This document shows, piece after piece, positions 32,984 to 42,302 of a stretch of 64,000 nt of DNA. Within the stretch, counting starts at the first letter, position 1. The number at the start of each line of letters is the position of its first letter. The notes under the pieces are model-generated. The model saw nothing but the letters and a program-made list of their open reading frames with translations. It was not told the origin of the DNA and did no database searches. Where the stretch lies: positions 226,359 to 290,358 of the forward strand of contig NZ_LODW01000093.1 in the NCBI RefSeq assembly GCF_002914525.1. Reading direction: 5' to 3'. The translations under genes and the position numbers were made by a program. Origin of the DNA: Rhizobium hidalgonense. GTDB lineage: Bacteria > Pseudomonadota > Alphaproteobacteria > Rhizobiales > Rhizobiaceae.

Positions 32984-33454
32984 ATGTCCGATGAAATTGC
33001 AAAGCGCCTGACTGAGATGGGGATAACCCTGCCCGAAGCCGCAGCCCCCGCTGCAAATTACGTTCCCTATGTCATCAGCGGCAATCTTCTCTACATCTCC
33101 GGGCAGTTGCCGCTCGACAGCGGCAAGATCGCCGTCTCCGGACATCTCGGCAAGACCGTCGACGTTGCGAGCGGCCAGCGCGGCGCCGAACTCTGCGCCA
33201 TCAACATCCTTGCCCAGGCGAAGGCGGCACTTGGCGGCGATCTCGGCCGCATCCGGCGCGTCATCAAGCTGAACGGCTTCGTCGCCTCGGCGCCCGACTT
33301 CGTCGAGCAGCATCTCGTCATCAATGGCGCTTCGAACCTGATTGCCGGCGTGCTCGGCGAGGCCGGCAAACATGCGCGTGCCGCCGTCGGCATGGCAGCC
33401 CTGCCGCTGAACGCCGCCGTCGAAATCGATGCTATCATGGAAATCGCCGAATGA
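32984..33454 (+). CDS. RidA-family protein
   Basis: This 156-residue protein is a YjgF/YER057c/RidA-family member of the longer, N-terminally extended type. It has NYVPYVISGNLLYISGQLP, matching the family's first motif, and an internal GLPLNAAVEID-like C-terminal strand (AALPLNAAVEIDAI). RidA proteins hydrolyse reactive enamine or imine intermediates of amino acid metabolism, but this subgroup often lacks the key arginine, so activity is uncertain. The ATG at 32984 has a GGAG-type site. Its stop overlaps the next start (ATGA). Confidence 0.85.
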   Translation: MSDEIAKRLTEMGITLPEAAAPAANYVPYVISGNLLYISGQLPLDSGKIAVSGHLGKTVDVASGQRGAELCAINILAQAKAALGGDLGRIRRVIKLNGFVASAPDFVEQHLVINGASNLIAGVLGEAGKHARAAVGMAALPLNAAVEIDAIMEIAE

Positions 33455-34167
33455 CCAATGCGGCCTGGATCCGGGACGTGCCGGTCGCCCATCGCGGCTA
33501 TCACGACCTCAATAAACGCGTCTGGGAAAACACGCTCTCGGCCTTTTCGCGTGCCGTCGAAGCCGGCTTTGCGATCGAATGCGACCTACATTACGCCTCC
33601 GACGGCGTGCCGGTCGTCTTTCACGACGAGGACCTGCAGCGGCTCTGCAATCTCACCGGCGACATCCGCGAGCGCACCTCCCGTGAGCTCGGACTGATCG
33701 CCATCGGCGGCACGAGCGACAAGGTGCCGACACTGCGCCAACTTCTCGATCTCGTTCAGGGCAAGGTGCCTCTAGTGCTGGAGCTCAAGGGCCGTGAGGC
33801 CGACGACGAGGGTTTTGCCGAAGCCGTTCTCGAGGTGCTCGAGGGCTATGAGGGCAAAGTGGCGCTGATGAGCTTCGACCATTGGCTGCTGCGCGATCTG
33901 AAGGCACTTGAGGCCCCCTACCCACTCGGACTGACCGCCAACGGCAACACGCCAGAAGAGTTTGCGGCGCATTCGGATGCGATGGATATCGGTCTCGATT
34001 TCATCTCCTATTATTATGACGAGCTGCCGAACGCCTTCATCACCGGCGAACGCAAAAAGGGCATCCCCGTCATCACCTGGACGGTGCGCGACGAAGAGGC
34101 GCGCCGACGGACCTTCGCCAACGCAGACCAGATGACCTTCGAAGGTTTCGATCCGCGTGCGGTTTGA
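33451..34167 (+). CDS. Glycerophosphodiester phosphodiesterase
   Basis: This 238-residue TIM-barrel enzyme hydrolyses glycerophosphodiesters to glycerol 3-phosphate and an alcohol. The active-site sequences are seen directly: VAHRGYHD with the catalytic His-Arg, ECDLHYASDGVPVVFHD with the metal-binding Glu and Asp and the second histidine, and VLELKG. There is no signal peptide, so it is a cytoplasmic UgpQ-type enzyme. Its ATG overlaps the stop of the RidA gene, suggesting an operon. Confidence 0.9.
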   Translation: MTNAAWIRDVPVAHRGYHDLNKRVWENTLSAFSRAVEAGFAIECDLHYASDGVPVVFHDEDLQRLCNLTGDIRERTSRELGLIAIGGTSDKVPTLRQLLDLVQGKVPLVLELKGREADDEGFAEAVLEVLEGYEGKVALMSFDHWLLRDLKALEAPYPLGLTANGNTPEEFAAHSDAMDIGLDFISYYYDELPNAFITGERKKGIPVITWTVRDEEARRRTFANADQMTFEGFDPRAV

Positions 34168-34245
34168 CGCTCGCTTTTTGGCCAATATGATGCGCAGACT
34201 GAAACAGAGCCGAGACCATCCTCCCACAGGCTTCGCATCTGCCGC

Positions 34246-35436
34246 ATGACTGACGAACTATCCATTCGCATAGAACGCTCCTTCACCGCGATTTCCCCGG
34301 AGAGCTGGTCCAGGCTTTCCGGGGCGTCGCAGAGTGGCAACACGCTTGCCTACAATCCCTTCGTTTCGCACGCATTTTTATCATCACTGGAGGAATCGGG
34401 CTCGGCTAGCGCCGAGACCGGCTGGCTCGGCCACCACCTGCTGCTCGAGACCGATCGCGGCGAACTGATCGGTGCCCTGCCCGGCTATCTCAAGAACCAC
34501 AGCCAGGGCGAATATGTCTTCGACCATGGCTGGGCCGACGCTTTCGAGCGGGCCGGCGGGCGTTATTATCCCAAGCTTCAATGCTCCATTCCGTTCACGC
34601 CGGCGACGGGCCCGCGTCTTCTTGTTGCCGAGGGACTGCAGCGGCTGCCGATCCAGAGCGCGATGGCCGAAAGCCTCAAGGAGGTGGTGCGCCGGCTCGG
34701 CATCTCCTCGGCGCATGTCACCTTCGTGCCTGATGAGGAGATCGGCGTCTTCGAGATGGATGATTATCTGCACCGCACCGACCAGCAGTTCCATTTTATC
34801 AATGACGGCTACGCCAATCACGAGGAGTTTCTCGAAACGCTTGCCTCGCGCAAACGCAAGGCTCTGCGCAAGGAACGCCGCGCCGCCCTCGAAAACGGCA
34901 TCGGCATCGACTGGCTGACCGGCCGTGACCTGACGGAACGCATCTGGGACCAGTTTTTCAAATTCTATATGGATACCGGCGGGCGCAAATGGGGCCGGCC
35001 CTATCTCACCCGCAAATTCTATTCGTTGATCGGCGAGCGCATGGCCGACGACATCCTGTTGGTCATGGCCAAGCGCGACGGGCGCTATATCGCCGGCGCG
35101 ATCAACTTCATCGGCGGAGATACGCTCTACGGCCGTCACTGGGGTTGCGTCGAGGATCATCCCTTCCTGCATTTCGAGGTCTGCTATCACCAGGCGATCG
35201 ATTTCGCGCTTTCGAAAGGGCTAAAACGGGTCGAGGCCGGTGCCCAGGGCGAACACAAGCTCGCCCGCGGCTACCTGCCGGTGACGACGCATTCGGCCCA
35301 TTATGTCGCCCATGCCGGCCTTCGCCGGGCGATCGGCGATTATCTCGCCCGCGAGCGCGCCGATGTCGAACAGATGAGCGAGGTGCTCTCCGAGCACAGC
35401 CCGTTCCGCAAGGGCGAGCGCCAGCAGGAGGATTGA
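34246..35436 (+). CDS. GNAT-fold protein of the DUF482/COG3146 family
   Basis: This 396-residue protein belongs to the family described as 'peptidogalycan biosynthesis/recognition' (COG3146), which resembles FemAB-type double GNAT-fold proteins. Recognisable segments are YFEHG-like LKNHSQGEYVFDHGWADAFERAGGRYYPKLQ, RKRKALRKERRAAL, and ARGYLPVTTHSAHY near the C-terminus. The biochemical activity of the family has not been established. It lies 78 bases after the GDPD gene and 53 bases before the HIT gene on the same strand. Confidence 0.85.
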   Translation: MTDELSIRIERSFTAISPESWSRLSGASQSGNTLAYNPFVSHAFLSSLEESGSASAETGWLGHHLLLETDRGELIGALPGYLKNHSQGEYVFDHGWADAFERAGGRYYPKLQCSIPFTPATGPRLLVAEGLQRLPIQSAMAESLKEVVRRLGISSAHVTFVPDEEIGVFEMDDYLHRTDQQFHFINDGYANHEEFLETLASRKRKALRKERRAALENGIGIDWLTGRDLTERIWDQFFKFYMDTGGRKWGRPYLTRKFYSLIGERMADDILLVMAKRDGRYIAGAINFIGGDTLYGRHWGCVEDHPFLHFEVCYHQAIDFALSKGLKRVEAGAQGEHKLARGYLPVTTHSAHYVAHAGLRRAIGDYLARERADVEQMSEVLSEHSPFRKGERQQED

Positions 35437-35489
35437 CGCCGCCCTGCCGGGCGCGTTACCCGATCAACAGGAAATGAGGAGATTTTGCG

Positions 35490-35915
35490 ATGACCAGCGC
35501 CTATGACGACAACAACATCTTCGCCAAGATCCTGCGCGGCGAAATTCCTTCACACCGCATCTATGAGGACCAGCATACGGTCGCCTTCATGGATGTGATG
35601 CCGCAGGCGCCGGGCCATGTGCTGGTCCTTCCAAAGGCGCCTTCCCGCAACATCCTCGATGCCGATCCAGCCACCCTCACCCATGCGATTACCGTCGTTC
35701 AAAAGGTCGCCAATGCGGTCAAGGACGTCTTCGATGCTGACGGCGTGTTCATCGCCCAGTTCAACGAACCGGCGGCCGGGCAAACGGTCTTTCATCTGCA
35801 TTTCCACGTCATCCCGCGCCACGAGGGCACAGCACTCAAGCCGCATTCCGGCAAGATGGAGGATGGCGCCGTGCTTGCCGCCCATGCCGAAAAGATCAGG
35901 GCGGCACTGGCGTAA
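35490..35915 (+). CDS. HIT-family protein
   Basis: This 141-residue histidine-triad nucleotide-binding protein shows NIFAKILRGEIPSHRIYED at the N-terminus and the triad HLHFHVIPR near residue 108. HIT proteins hydrolyse or transfer nucleoside phosphates such as AMP-lysine or dinucleoside polyphosphates; the physiological substrate here is unknown. GAGGAG lies before the ATG. It is the last gene of a + strand group of four and is followed by a strong hairpin terminator. Confidence 0.93.
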   Translation: MTSAYDDNNIFAKILRGEIPSHRIYEDQHTVAFMDVMPQAPGHVLVLPKAPSRNILDADPATLTHAITVVQKVANAVKDVFDADGVFIAQFNEPAAGQTVFHLHFHVIPRHEGTALKPHSGKMEDGAVLAAHAEKIRAALA

Positions 35916-35947
35916 GGTCATTACCGTCTAACAAGGACGCGAAAACC

Positions 35948-35976
35948 AAAAAGGCCGCGAGTGACGCGGCCTTTTT
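35948..35976. terminator. Bidirectional terminator between the HIT gene and clpA
   Basis: AAAAAGGCCGCG (35948-35959) and CGCGGCCTTTTT (35965-35976) form a perfect 12-base stem with a 5-base loop. It has T-runs on both strands, so it can serve both the HIT gene and convergent clpA. Confidence 0.9.
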
Positions 35977-35993
35977 CATTCTGTGACGAAAGT

Positions 35994-38486
35994 TCACTTC
36001 TTGCGCGGAACCTTCGGAACCGTGCTGCCCTTCTTCGGGGCGTCGCGGACTTCAGGCTCGGCCTGGGGGACTGTCTTGGCGCGGGTCTTGGGCGCTGCCT
36101 TGGTCTTCAGCTCGCCATCGCCATCTTCATCGGCTTCGGGATGGACGACCTCGGCTTCCGGCTTCGGCTTGATCGGCGCCGTATCCGGAATGGCCTCCAG
36201 CACGATGCCGGGCTTGCCGTCTTCCTTGGGGCCGACGGTGACGTTGACGACGCCGCCCTTCTTCAGCTTGCCGAAGAGGATTTCGTTGGCCAGCGGCTTC
36301 TTGATCGTGTCCTGGATGACCCGGGCAAGCGGGCGAGCGCCCATCTTTTCGTCGTAACCCTTTTCCGACAGCCAGGCGATCGCATCCTCATGCAGGTCGA
36401 AGGTGACGTTCCTTTCGGAAAGCTGGGCCTCCAGCTGCATGATGAACTTCTGCACGACCTTGTGAATGACAGCCGTCGGCAGCGCCGCGAAAGGAATGAT
36501 CGCGTCGAGACGGTTGCGGAACTCCGGCGTGAACAGGCGGGTCAGTGCCTCCTCGTCTTCGCCGGTGCGCTTGGACGAGCCGAAGCCGATCGCCGCTTTG
36601 GCCATTTCGGATGCGCCCGCATTCGTCGTCATGATCAGGATGACGTTGCGGAAGTCGATCTTCTTGCCGTTATGATCGGTCAGCGTGCCATGGTCCATGA
36701 CCTGCAGCAGGATATTATAGATGTCGGGATGCGCCTTCTCGATTTCGTCGAGCAGGACCACGCAATGCGGGTGCTGGTCGACGCCATCGGTGAGAAGACC
36801 GCCCTGGTCGAAACCGACATAGCCGGGAGGTGCACCGAGCAGGCGCGACACCGTGTGCCGCTCCATATATTCCGACATGTCGAAGCGCAGCAGTTCGACG
36901 CCGAGTGACGATGCCAGCTGCTTTGCCACCTCGGTCTTGCCGACGCCGGTCGGACCGGAGAAGACATAGGCGCCGATCGGCTTGTTCGGCTCGCGCAAGC
37001 CGGCGCGCGCCAGCTTGATCGAGGTCGACAGGGCTTCGATGGCGATATCCTGGCCGTAGACGACCGAACGCAGTTCCTGCTCGAGATTGGCAAGCACCGC
37101 TTCGTCATCCTTGGAGACGGTCTTCGGCGGAATGCGCGCCATCGTGGCGACCGTCGCCTCGATCTCCTTTTCGGTGATCAGCTTGCGGCGCTTCGACGGC
37201 GGCAGCAGCATCTGGGCGGCACCGGTCTCGTCGATCACGTCGATCGCCTTATCCGGCAGCTTACGGTCGGAGATGTAGCGGGCCGAGAGTTCGACGGCCG
37301 ACTTGATGGCATCGTTCGAATACCGCAGATGGTGATACTCTTCGAAATAAGGCTTCAGGCCCTTCATGATCTCGATCGCATCATTGATCGACGGCTCGCT
37401 GACGTCGATCTTCTGGAAACGACGGACCAGCGCCCGGTCCTTTTCGAAGAACTGGCGGTATTCCTTGTAGGTGGTCGAACCGATGCAACGGATCGCGCCC
37501 GACGACAGGGCCGGCTTCAAGAGGTTCGATGCATCCATCGCGCCGCCGGAAGTGGCGCCAGCGCCGATCACCGTATGGATTTCGTCGATGAACAGCACGG
37601 CGCCCGGATATTCTTCCAGTTCCTTGACGACCTGCTTCAGGCGCTCCTCGAAATCACCGCGGTAGCGTGTGCCGGCGAGCAGCGTCCCCATGTCGAGCGA
37701 GAAGATCGTCGCATCGGCGAGCGCTTCGGGAACCTTGCCTTCGACGATGCGCTTGGCCAGACCTTCGGCGATCGCCGTCTTGCCGACACCGGGATCACCG
37801 ACGTAGAGCGGGTTGTTCTTCGAACGGCGGCACAGGATCTGGATGGTGCGGCTCACCTCGGCGTGACGGCCGATCAGCGGGTCGATCTTGCCGCCCTTCG
37901 CCTTCTCATTGAGATTGACGCAATAGGCCTTGAGCGCATCCTGCTGCTTCTTGGGGCCGCCCTCTTCCTCGCCGCCGCGCGCCGTCGGCTTGCTGCTCTC
38001 GGCTTCCTCCTCGGCGCCGCGCGGGGGGCGAGCTTCCGAAGCACCCGGGCGCTTGCCGATGCCATGGGAGATATAGTTGACGGCGTCGTAGCGGGTCATC
38101 TCCTGCTCTTGCAGGAAATAGGCGGCATGGCTTTCGCGCTCGGCGAAGATCGCGACGAGCACGTTGGCGCCGGTCACTTCCTCGCGGCCGGACGATTGCA
38201 CGTGGATGACGGCGCGCTGGATGACACGCTGGAAGCCGGAGGTCGGCTTCGAATCCTCGTCATAGCCGGTGATCAGATTGGAGAGTTCGTTATCGACATA
38301 CTCGACGAGCGTCTTGCGCAGCGCGTCGAGATCGACATTGCAGGCGCCCATGACCGCGGCCGCATCGGCATCGTCGATCAGGGCGAGCAGCAGATGCTCG
38401 AGCGTCGCATATTCGTGATGCCGCTCGTTGGCAAAGGTCAGTGCCTGATGGAGCGCCTTCTCTAAACTAGGCGAAAATGTTGGCAC
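35994..38486 (-). CDS. clpA: ATP-dependent Clp protease ATP-binding subunit ClpA
   Basis: This 830-residue Hsp100 unfoldase feeds substrates to ClpP. Domain order is an N-terminal double Clp-N repeat (1 to about 145), a charged linker, AAA+ domain 1 with Walker A GDPGVGKTAIAEG and Walker B VLFIDEIH, and domain 2 with GPTGVGKTEVAK and VVLLDEIEKAHPD. A Lys/Ala-rich tail of about 70 residues follows the D2 small domain and is longer than in enterobacterial ClpA. It lies 10 bases downstream of clpS, its adaptor gene. Confidence 0.97.
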   Translation of the reverse strand: MPTFSPSLEKALHQALTFANERHHEYATLEHLLLALIDDADAAAVMGACNVDLDALRKTLVEYVDNELSNLITGYDEDSKPTSGFQRVIQRAVIHVQSSGREEVTGANVLVAIFAERESHAAYFLQEQEMTRYDAVNYISHGIGKRPGASEARPPRGAEEEAESSKPTARGGEEEGGPKKQQDALKAYCVNLNEKAKGGKIDPLIGRHAEVSRTIQILCRRSKNNPLYVGDPGVGKTAIAEGLAKRIVEGKVPEALADATIFSLDMGTLLAGTRYRGDFEERLKQVVKELEEYPGAVLFIDEIHTVIGAGATSGGAMDASNLLKPALSSGAIRCIGSTTYKEYRQFFEKDRALVRRFQKIDVSEPSINDAIEIMKGLKPYFEEYHHLRYSNDAIKSAVELSARYISDRKLPDKAIDVIDETGAAQMLLPPSKRRKLITEKEIEATVATMARIPPKTVSKDDEAVLANLEQELRSVVYGQDIAIEALSTSIKLARAGLREPNKPIGAYVFSGPTGVGKTEVAKQLASSLGVELLRFDMSEYMERHTVSRLLGAPPGYVGFDQGGLLTDGVDQHPHCVVLLDEIEKAHPDIYNILLQVMDHGTLTDHNGKKIDFRNVILIMTTNAGASEMAKAAIGFGSSKRTGEDEEALTRLFTPEFRNRLDAIIPFAALPTAVIHKVVQKFIMQLEAQLSERNVTFDLHEDAIAWLSEKGYDEKMGARPLARVIQDTIKKPLANEILFGKLKKGGVVNVTVGPKEDGKPGIVLEAIPDTAPIKPKPEAEVVHPEADEDGDGELKTKAAPKTRAKTVPQAEPEVRDAPKKGSTVPKVPRKK

Positions 38487-38496
38487 GTTCAGATCC

Positions 38497-38853
38497 TCAC
38501 TTCTTTTCCATGACGCATTGCAGCGGATGCTGGTGCTGCCGGGCGAAATCCATCACCTGGCTGACCTTCGTTTCCGCCACCTCGTATGTGAATATTCCGC
38601 ATTCGCCGACGCCGTGGTTATGGACATGGAGCATGATGCGGGTGGCACTTTCACGATCCTTTTGAAAAAAACGCTCCAGAATATGGATGACGAATTCCAT
38701 CGGCGTGTAGTCGTCATTCAAAAGCAGCACGCGGTAGAGATTGGGCTTCTTGGTCTTCGGCTTGGTGCGTGTGATGACCGAGGTTCGATTTCCGTTCTCC
38801 CCGTTCCTATCGCTGTCGTTCTGCATCCGGATCGGCTTTGCGATCATTGTCAT
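38497..38853 (-). CDS. clpS: ATP-dependent Clp protease adaptor ClpS
   Basis: This 118-residue adaptor delivers N-degron substrates to ClpA. The recognition pocket is formed from LLLNDDYTPMEFVIHIL (residues about 43-59) and the HVHNHGVGECGIFTYEVAETK stretch. The first 35 or so residues are a variable basic extension, and the ATG giving MQNDSDR (residue 10) is an alternative start. Its gene precedes clpA, as in most proteobacteria. Alphaproteobacteria often carry two ClpS paralogues; this one, beside clpA, is the ClpS1 type by context. Confidence 0.94.
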   Translation of the reverse strand: MTMIAKPIRMQNDSDRNGENGNRTSVITRTKPKTKKPNLYRVLLLNDDYTPMEFVIHILERFFQKDRESATRIMLHVHNHGVGECGIFTYEVAETKVSQVMDFARQHQHPLQCVMEKK

Positions 38854-39048
38854 TCATTCCTCAAGCAATCCGGCGGAGCATGGGAGGGTGCTTTTTCCCG
38901 CCGAATATCTGAAACACTAACTTAGTTCATAATAGGCCGATTTTAAGCCCCCTGTCAGTCACTGCAATCAAGAAATGGCCGGCATGCACGGGAAAGACCA
39001 AAAAAGTCCCCGACCGATCCCACGCAGGTGCAGCAGCGAAGTGGAAAC

Positions 39049-39083
39049 AAAAAAGACCGGCCACAGATGCGTAGCCGGTCTTT
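39049..39083 (-). terminator. Terminator downstream of the phasin gene
   Basis: AAAGACCGGC (39052-39061) pairs with GCCGGTCTTT (39074-39083). An A-run on + before it gives a T-run on the minus strand. It starts about 40 bases beyond the phasin stop. Confidence 0.85.
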
Positions 39084-39124
39084 AAATTTCAATATGTAGC
39101 GCAGGTTGCGCCGTCGCAATCAAT

Positions 39125-39496
39125 TCATGCAGCGGCGGGGGTGGCCGGCGGCGCCTGCCTGGTGGTCTTGGCGACGGCAGTGGCGATCGGCGCTTCGTAA
39201 GGCTTGTAAGCGGATTTGGCGAGATCGGCATACATCTCGCTGAGTTTCGTCGTCTCGGAGACGAGGCCTTCGAAATAGGACTTGACGTAATTGGTCTGAA
39301 GTTCGAAAGCGGCCTCGAAGCTCTTGACGCCGGCCAGCGTTTCGAAATGCGTCACTGCGTCCTGAAAGGATTTCTTCGAATAGTCAGCGGCTTCGGCGGC
39401 GATCGCCTGGAAGCCCCTGGTCGTATCGGAATAGGTTCTCAGCGCCGTGTCGACGGCTTCCTTGCTCTTCCTGTTTGCATCGTCGAAGTTGAACAT
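39125..39496 (-). CDS. Phasin-family protein
   Basis: This 123-residue protein is a phasin, the amphipathic helical coat protein of polyhydroxybutyrate granules. The sequence matches the family: NRKSKEAVDTALRTYSDTTRGFQAIAAEAADYSKKSFQDAV, then VKSFEAAFELQTNYVKSYFEGL. A short Ala/Pro-rich tail follows. The open frame extends upstream to 39628, but the ATG at 39496 with GGAGG before it is the family start. It is flanked by terminators and probably transcribed alone. Confidence 0.88.
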   Translation of the reverse strand: MFNFDDANRKSKEAVDTALRTYSDTTRGFQAIAAEAADYSKKSFQDAVTHFETLAGVKSFEAAFELQTNYVKSYFEGLVSETTKLSEMYADLAKSAYKPYEAPIATAVAKTTRQAPPATPAAA

Positions 39497-39713
39497 GACC
39501 GTCCTCCGTTGGGCTGTGGGATGGCGGCAGGGTAACCGCAACGCACAAATAGTCAAGTAGTCTTGTGCGCCGCAAAACACCTTGAAGTTGCATGACAACA
39601 ATATAACAAAGGATGCGCGCCGGGGCACGTACGTCTTTAACTGATTTTGCTAATATATATCAGATCAGCACAACCGGAAGCTTCAAAAAAATTTTGATCC
39701 CAGGCCCAGAAAA

Positions 39714-39747
39714 CGAAAAAAGACCGAACGGATCGCGCCGTTCGGTC
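39714..39747 (-). terminator. Terminator of the DUF3126 gene
   Basis: GACCGAACGG (39722-39731) pairs with CCGTTCGGTC (39738-39747). The A-run at 39716-39721 provides the T-run on the minus strand. Confidence 0.88.
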
Positions 39748-39768
39748 CCTTTGAAAGCTTCGAACGCG

Positions 39769-39972
39769 TCAGAGATCGACGTCGAGGATCGCCATCGAAA
39801 AGTTGTAGGAGCGGTCGCCGTCCTCGTCATCGATATAGACGACGCCCAGAAATTCTTCGCCGATATAGACTTCCGCAGAGTCATTCTTGCGCGGACGCGC
39901 CTTGACGACGATCTGCGGGTTGAGCATGCGTTTGAAATAGGCGTCGAGCTTCTTGATTTCTTCTGGCTTCAC
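39769..39972 (-). CDS. DUF3126-family protein
   Basis: This 67-residue acidic protein (VKPEEIKKLDAYFKRMLNP at its start, EFLGVVYIDDEDGDRSYNFSMAIL at its end) matches DUF3126, a small alphaproteobacterial family of unknown function. I chose a GTG start at 39972, which gives the family length; the frame continues upstream but the extra residues look non-coding. It lies about 140 bases downstream of cysE, a neighbourhood conserved in rhizobia, and has its own strong terminator. Confidence 0.8.
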   Translation of the reverse strand: MKPEEIKKLDAYFKRMLNPQIVVKARPRKNDSAEVYIGEEFLGVVYIDDEDGDRSYNFSMAILDVDL

Positions 39973-40112
39973 TCTGTCATCTCCGTAAACGGTCTTGATT
40001 GGCCGCTTCTTGCACAGGAAAAGCAGCGGTGTAAAGGCAAGGTTGCCACTTGGCAATTTCCGTCCCCGCCTGAGGTCCGCCGACTGTTCCCGATCCTTTT
40101 TCCGGCAGCCGA

Positions 40113-40946
40113 TCAGATATCGGCGCCGATCACCTGGTCCATGTTGCGCGACGGCTCGGAACAACCGGCTTCGCCGACGACCTTGGCCGGCACGCCGGCG
40201 ACCGTCTTTTTCGGCGGCACCGCCTTCAAGACGACGGAGCCGGCGGCGATGCGGGAGCAGAAGCCGATCTCGATATTGCCGAGGATTTTTGCGCCGGCGC
40301 CGATCATGACACCGCTGCCGATCTTCGGATGGCGGTCGGCGCCCTCTTTACCGGTGCCGCCGAGCGTGACGTTGTGCAGGATCGAGACATTATCGCCGAT
40401 CACCGCCGTCTCGCCGACGACGAGGCCGGTGGCGTGATCGAGGAAGATGCCTTTGCCGATACGGGCGGCCGGATTGATATCGGTCTGGAAGACGCTGGAG
40501 GAGCGGCTCTGCAGATAAAGCGCGAAATCTCGCCGTCCGCGGTTCAGCAGCCAATGGGCGAGACGGTGCGTCTGCAGCGCATGGAAGCCCTTGAAATAGA
40601 GCACGGCTTCCATGAAACGCAGGCAGGCGGGATCGCGATCGTAGATGGCCTGGATATCGACGCGCAGAATGGAGCTCCATTCCGGCCAATCGAGCAGCAT
40701 TTCCTCGAAGGTCTGGCGAAGCAGGTTCGCCTGCATATCAGGGTGATCGAGACGTTCGCAGATGCGGTGAATGACGCATTCCTCGAGCGAATGGTAGTTG
40801 ATCACCGTCGAGTAGAGGAAGGCGGCGAGAACCGGGTCCCGTTCGGCGGCGAGCCGGGCTTCCTCGCGCAGGCTGTCCCAAATGGGATCCATCACCTTCA
40901 GCGGATGGCCTGTCTCAAAAGCACGAATATCAGTCTTGGCGACCAT
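40113..40946 (-). CDS. cysE: Serine O-acetyltransferase
   Basis: This 277-residue enzyme acetylates L-serine as the first step of cysteine synthesis. The N-terminal helical domain (MDPIWDSLREEARLAAERDPVLAAFLYST) is followed by a left-handed beta-helix (INPAARIGKGIFLDHATGLVVGETAVIGDN, with the catalytic His-Asp) and a C-terminal tail. The tail normally forms the cysteine-sensing and CysK-binding end. It finishes MDQVIGADI, with the terminal isoleucine expected for CysK docking. The ATG at 40946 is the family start. Confidence 0.96.
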   Translation of the reverse strand: MVAKTDIRAFETGHPLKVMDPIWDSLREEARLAAERDPVLAAFLYSTVINYHSLEECVIHRICERLDHPDMQANLLRQTFEEMLLDWPEWSSILRVDIQAIYDRDPACLRFMEAVLYFKGFHALQTHRLAHWLLNRGRRDFALYLQSRSSSVFQTDINPAARIGKGIFLDHATGLVVGETAVIGDNVSILHNVTLGGTGKEGADRHPKIGSGVMIGAGAKILGNIEIGFCSRIAAGSVVLKAVPPKKTVAGVPAKVVGEAGCSEPSRNMDQVIGADI

Positions 40947-41074
40947 CGCCGCTCTCCTCGTTGCCAACAGGAATGCCGTTTGCGGAATGCCAATATATAG
41001 TGGAAAACGCCAATAACATAAATGGGTGCCGTCGCCATGGTTTTTTAGCATGGGTTTTCGGCATCACGATGATG

Positions 41075-41860
41075 TCACCTGCCGGCGACTTTCGCGTAGA
41101 AGGCCAGCACGGCCTGCTTGAAAACCCTGTCGCCGACGGCGAGCATATGATCGCGGCCTGGAATATCGAGCGCTTGGGCATCGGGCATCAGCGCCGCCAG
41201 CTCCTGCGGCGAGCCGGCGATGTCATCCTTGGTGCCGACGCCGATCAGCGCCGGCATGTCGAGCTTTCCCATATCCGCGCGGGGCACGAGATCGCGCGAG
41301 CCGCGGATACATTGGGCAAGGGCGACGCGGTCGCTTTTCGTCTGCTCGGCAAAGGCGCGGAACATGCGGCCGCGGTCATGCGTGACGTCCTCCAGCGAGG
41401 GAGCAAGCAGCGCATCGGCGATCGGATCCCAGTCGCCGACACCGTCGGTCATGCCGATACCGAGGCCGCCGAGCACCAGCGAGCGGACGCGATGCGGATT
41501 GGCAAGGGCGGCAAAGACCGAAATGCGCGCGCCCATCGAATAGCCCATCAGATTGGCTTCCGGGATGCCGAGGTGGTCCAGAAGAGCGATCGCATCGCCG
41601 GCCATCACCCAGGGACGATAGGCTTCGGCGTCGTGCGGCTTATCGCTGGCGCCGTGGCCGCGATTGTCGATGGCGATCACCCTATAGCCGGCATCCCCCA
41701 GCGCCTTCAGCCAGCCCGGATGCACCCAGTTGACGTTTGCAGTCGAGGCAAAACCGTGGATCAGCAGGACGGGCACGCCGGCCGGATCGCCCTCGTCGAA
41801 GAAGGCGAGCTGCAATCCGTCATGGGTGAAGCTTGAAAATGCGGGCGTGTTCAGGTTCAT
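41075..41860 (-). CDS. Alpha/beta-fold hydrolase
   Basis: This 261-residue protein has the alpha/beta hydrolase core: the oxyanion HGFAST, the nucleophile elbow GYSMGAR with the catalytic serine near residue 104, and a late histidine in PGRDHMLAVGD. The substrate is unknown. The ATG at 41860 (MNLNTPAFSSF) is chosen over the longer frame. It lies upstream of cysE on the same strand, with about 130 bases between them, so it may be transcribed separately. Confidence 0.88.
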   Translation of the reverse strand: MNLNTPAFSSFTHDGLQLAFFDEGDPAGVPVLLIHGFASTANVNWVHPGWLKALGDAGYRVIAIDNRGHGASDKPHDAEAYRPWVMAGDAIALLDHLGIPEANLMGYSMGARISVFAALANPHRVRSLVLGGLGIGMTDGVGDWDPIADALLAPSLEDVTHDRGRMFRAFAEQTKSDRVALAQCIRGSRDLVPRADMGKLDMPALIGVGTKDDIAGSPQELAALMPDAQALDIPGRDHMLAVGDRVFKQAVLAFYAKVAGR

Positions 41861-42028
41861 CGGGTCTTCCTTTTGGCGCGACCATAATCGAGCCGCCATT
41901 CGTCGTGAAGCCAAAAACTGTGGCTAAAACTGTGCCTAAAAACAGTGCGCACCGCGGCGCTTTGGCTCTACACATTTGCGGCGAACGCTTATAAGGTCCG
42001 CGCAGATTTCAAGCATTCGGAGAGCGAC

Positions 42029-42274
42029 ATGGCCGGCCACAACATTCCCCACTTCCAGAACGACGGCGGTCACCGGGTTATCGAAGTCGGCGTCAAGGAA
42101 TTCATGTGCACCGGCGCTTCGGCCCCGTTCGACCATCCGCATATCTTCATCGACATGGGCGACGACAACGAGAAGGTCTGCTCCTACTGCTCGACGCTCT
42201 ATCGCTTCAATTCCGCGCTCAAGCCCAGCCAGACCAACCCGGCCGGCTGCGTTTTCCATGTGAAGGCGGCCTAA
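42029..42274 (+). CDS. Zinc-finger domain protein (NDUFS6-like, zf-CHCC)
   Basis: This 81-residue protein has the zf-CHCC pattern: C27, a histidine at 36 or 38 (FDHPHIF), and C51-x2-C54 (CSYC), in the order seen in the mitochondrial complex I subunit NDUFS6. Alphaproteobacterial homologues are accessory subunits or assembly proteins of NADH dehydrogenase, so a complex I role is likely but not shown here. The ATG at 42029 follows AGAG. Another complex I accessory gene, of NDUFS4 type, is at 57.6 kb. Confidence 0.85.
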   Translation: MAGHNIPHFQNDGGHRVIEVGVKEFMCTGASAPFDHPHIFIDMGDDNEKVCSYCSTLYRFNSALKPSQTNPAGCVFHVKAA

Positions 42275-42302
42275 CCCGTCCAGATTTCGGATCGGACGGA
42301 CA

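Noticed and set aside
37329..38465. 378-codon open frame antisense to clpA
   Set aside because: It is the mirror of the ClpA N-terminal half, without motif or ribosome binding site.
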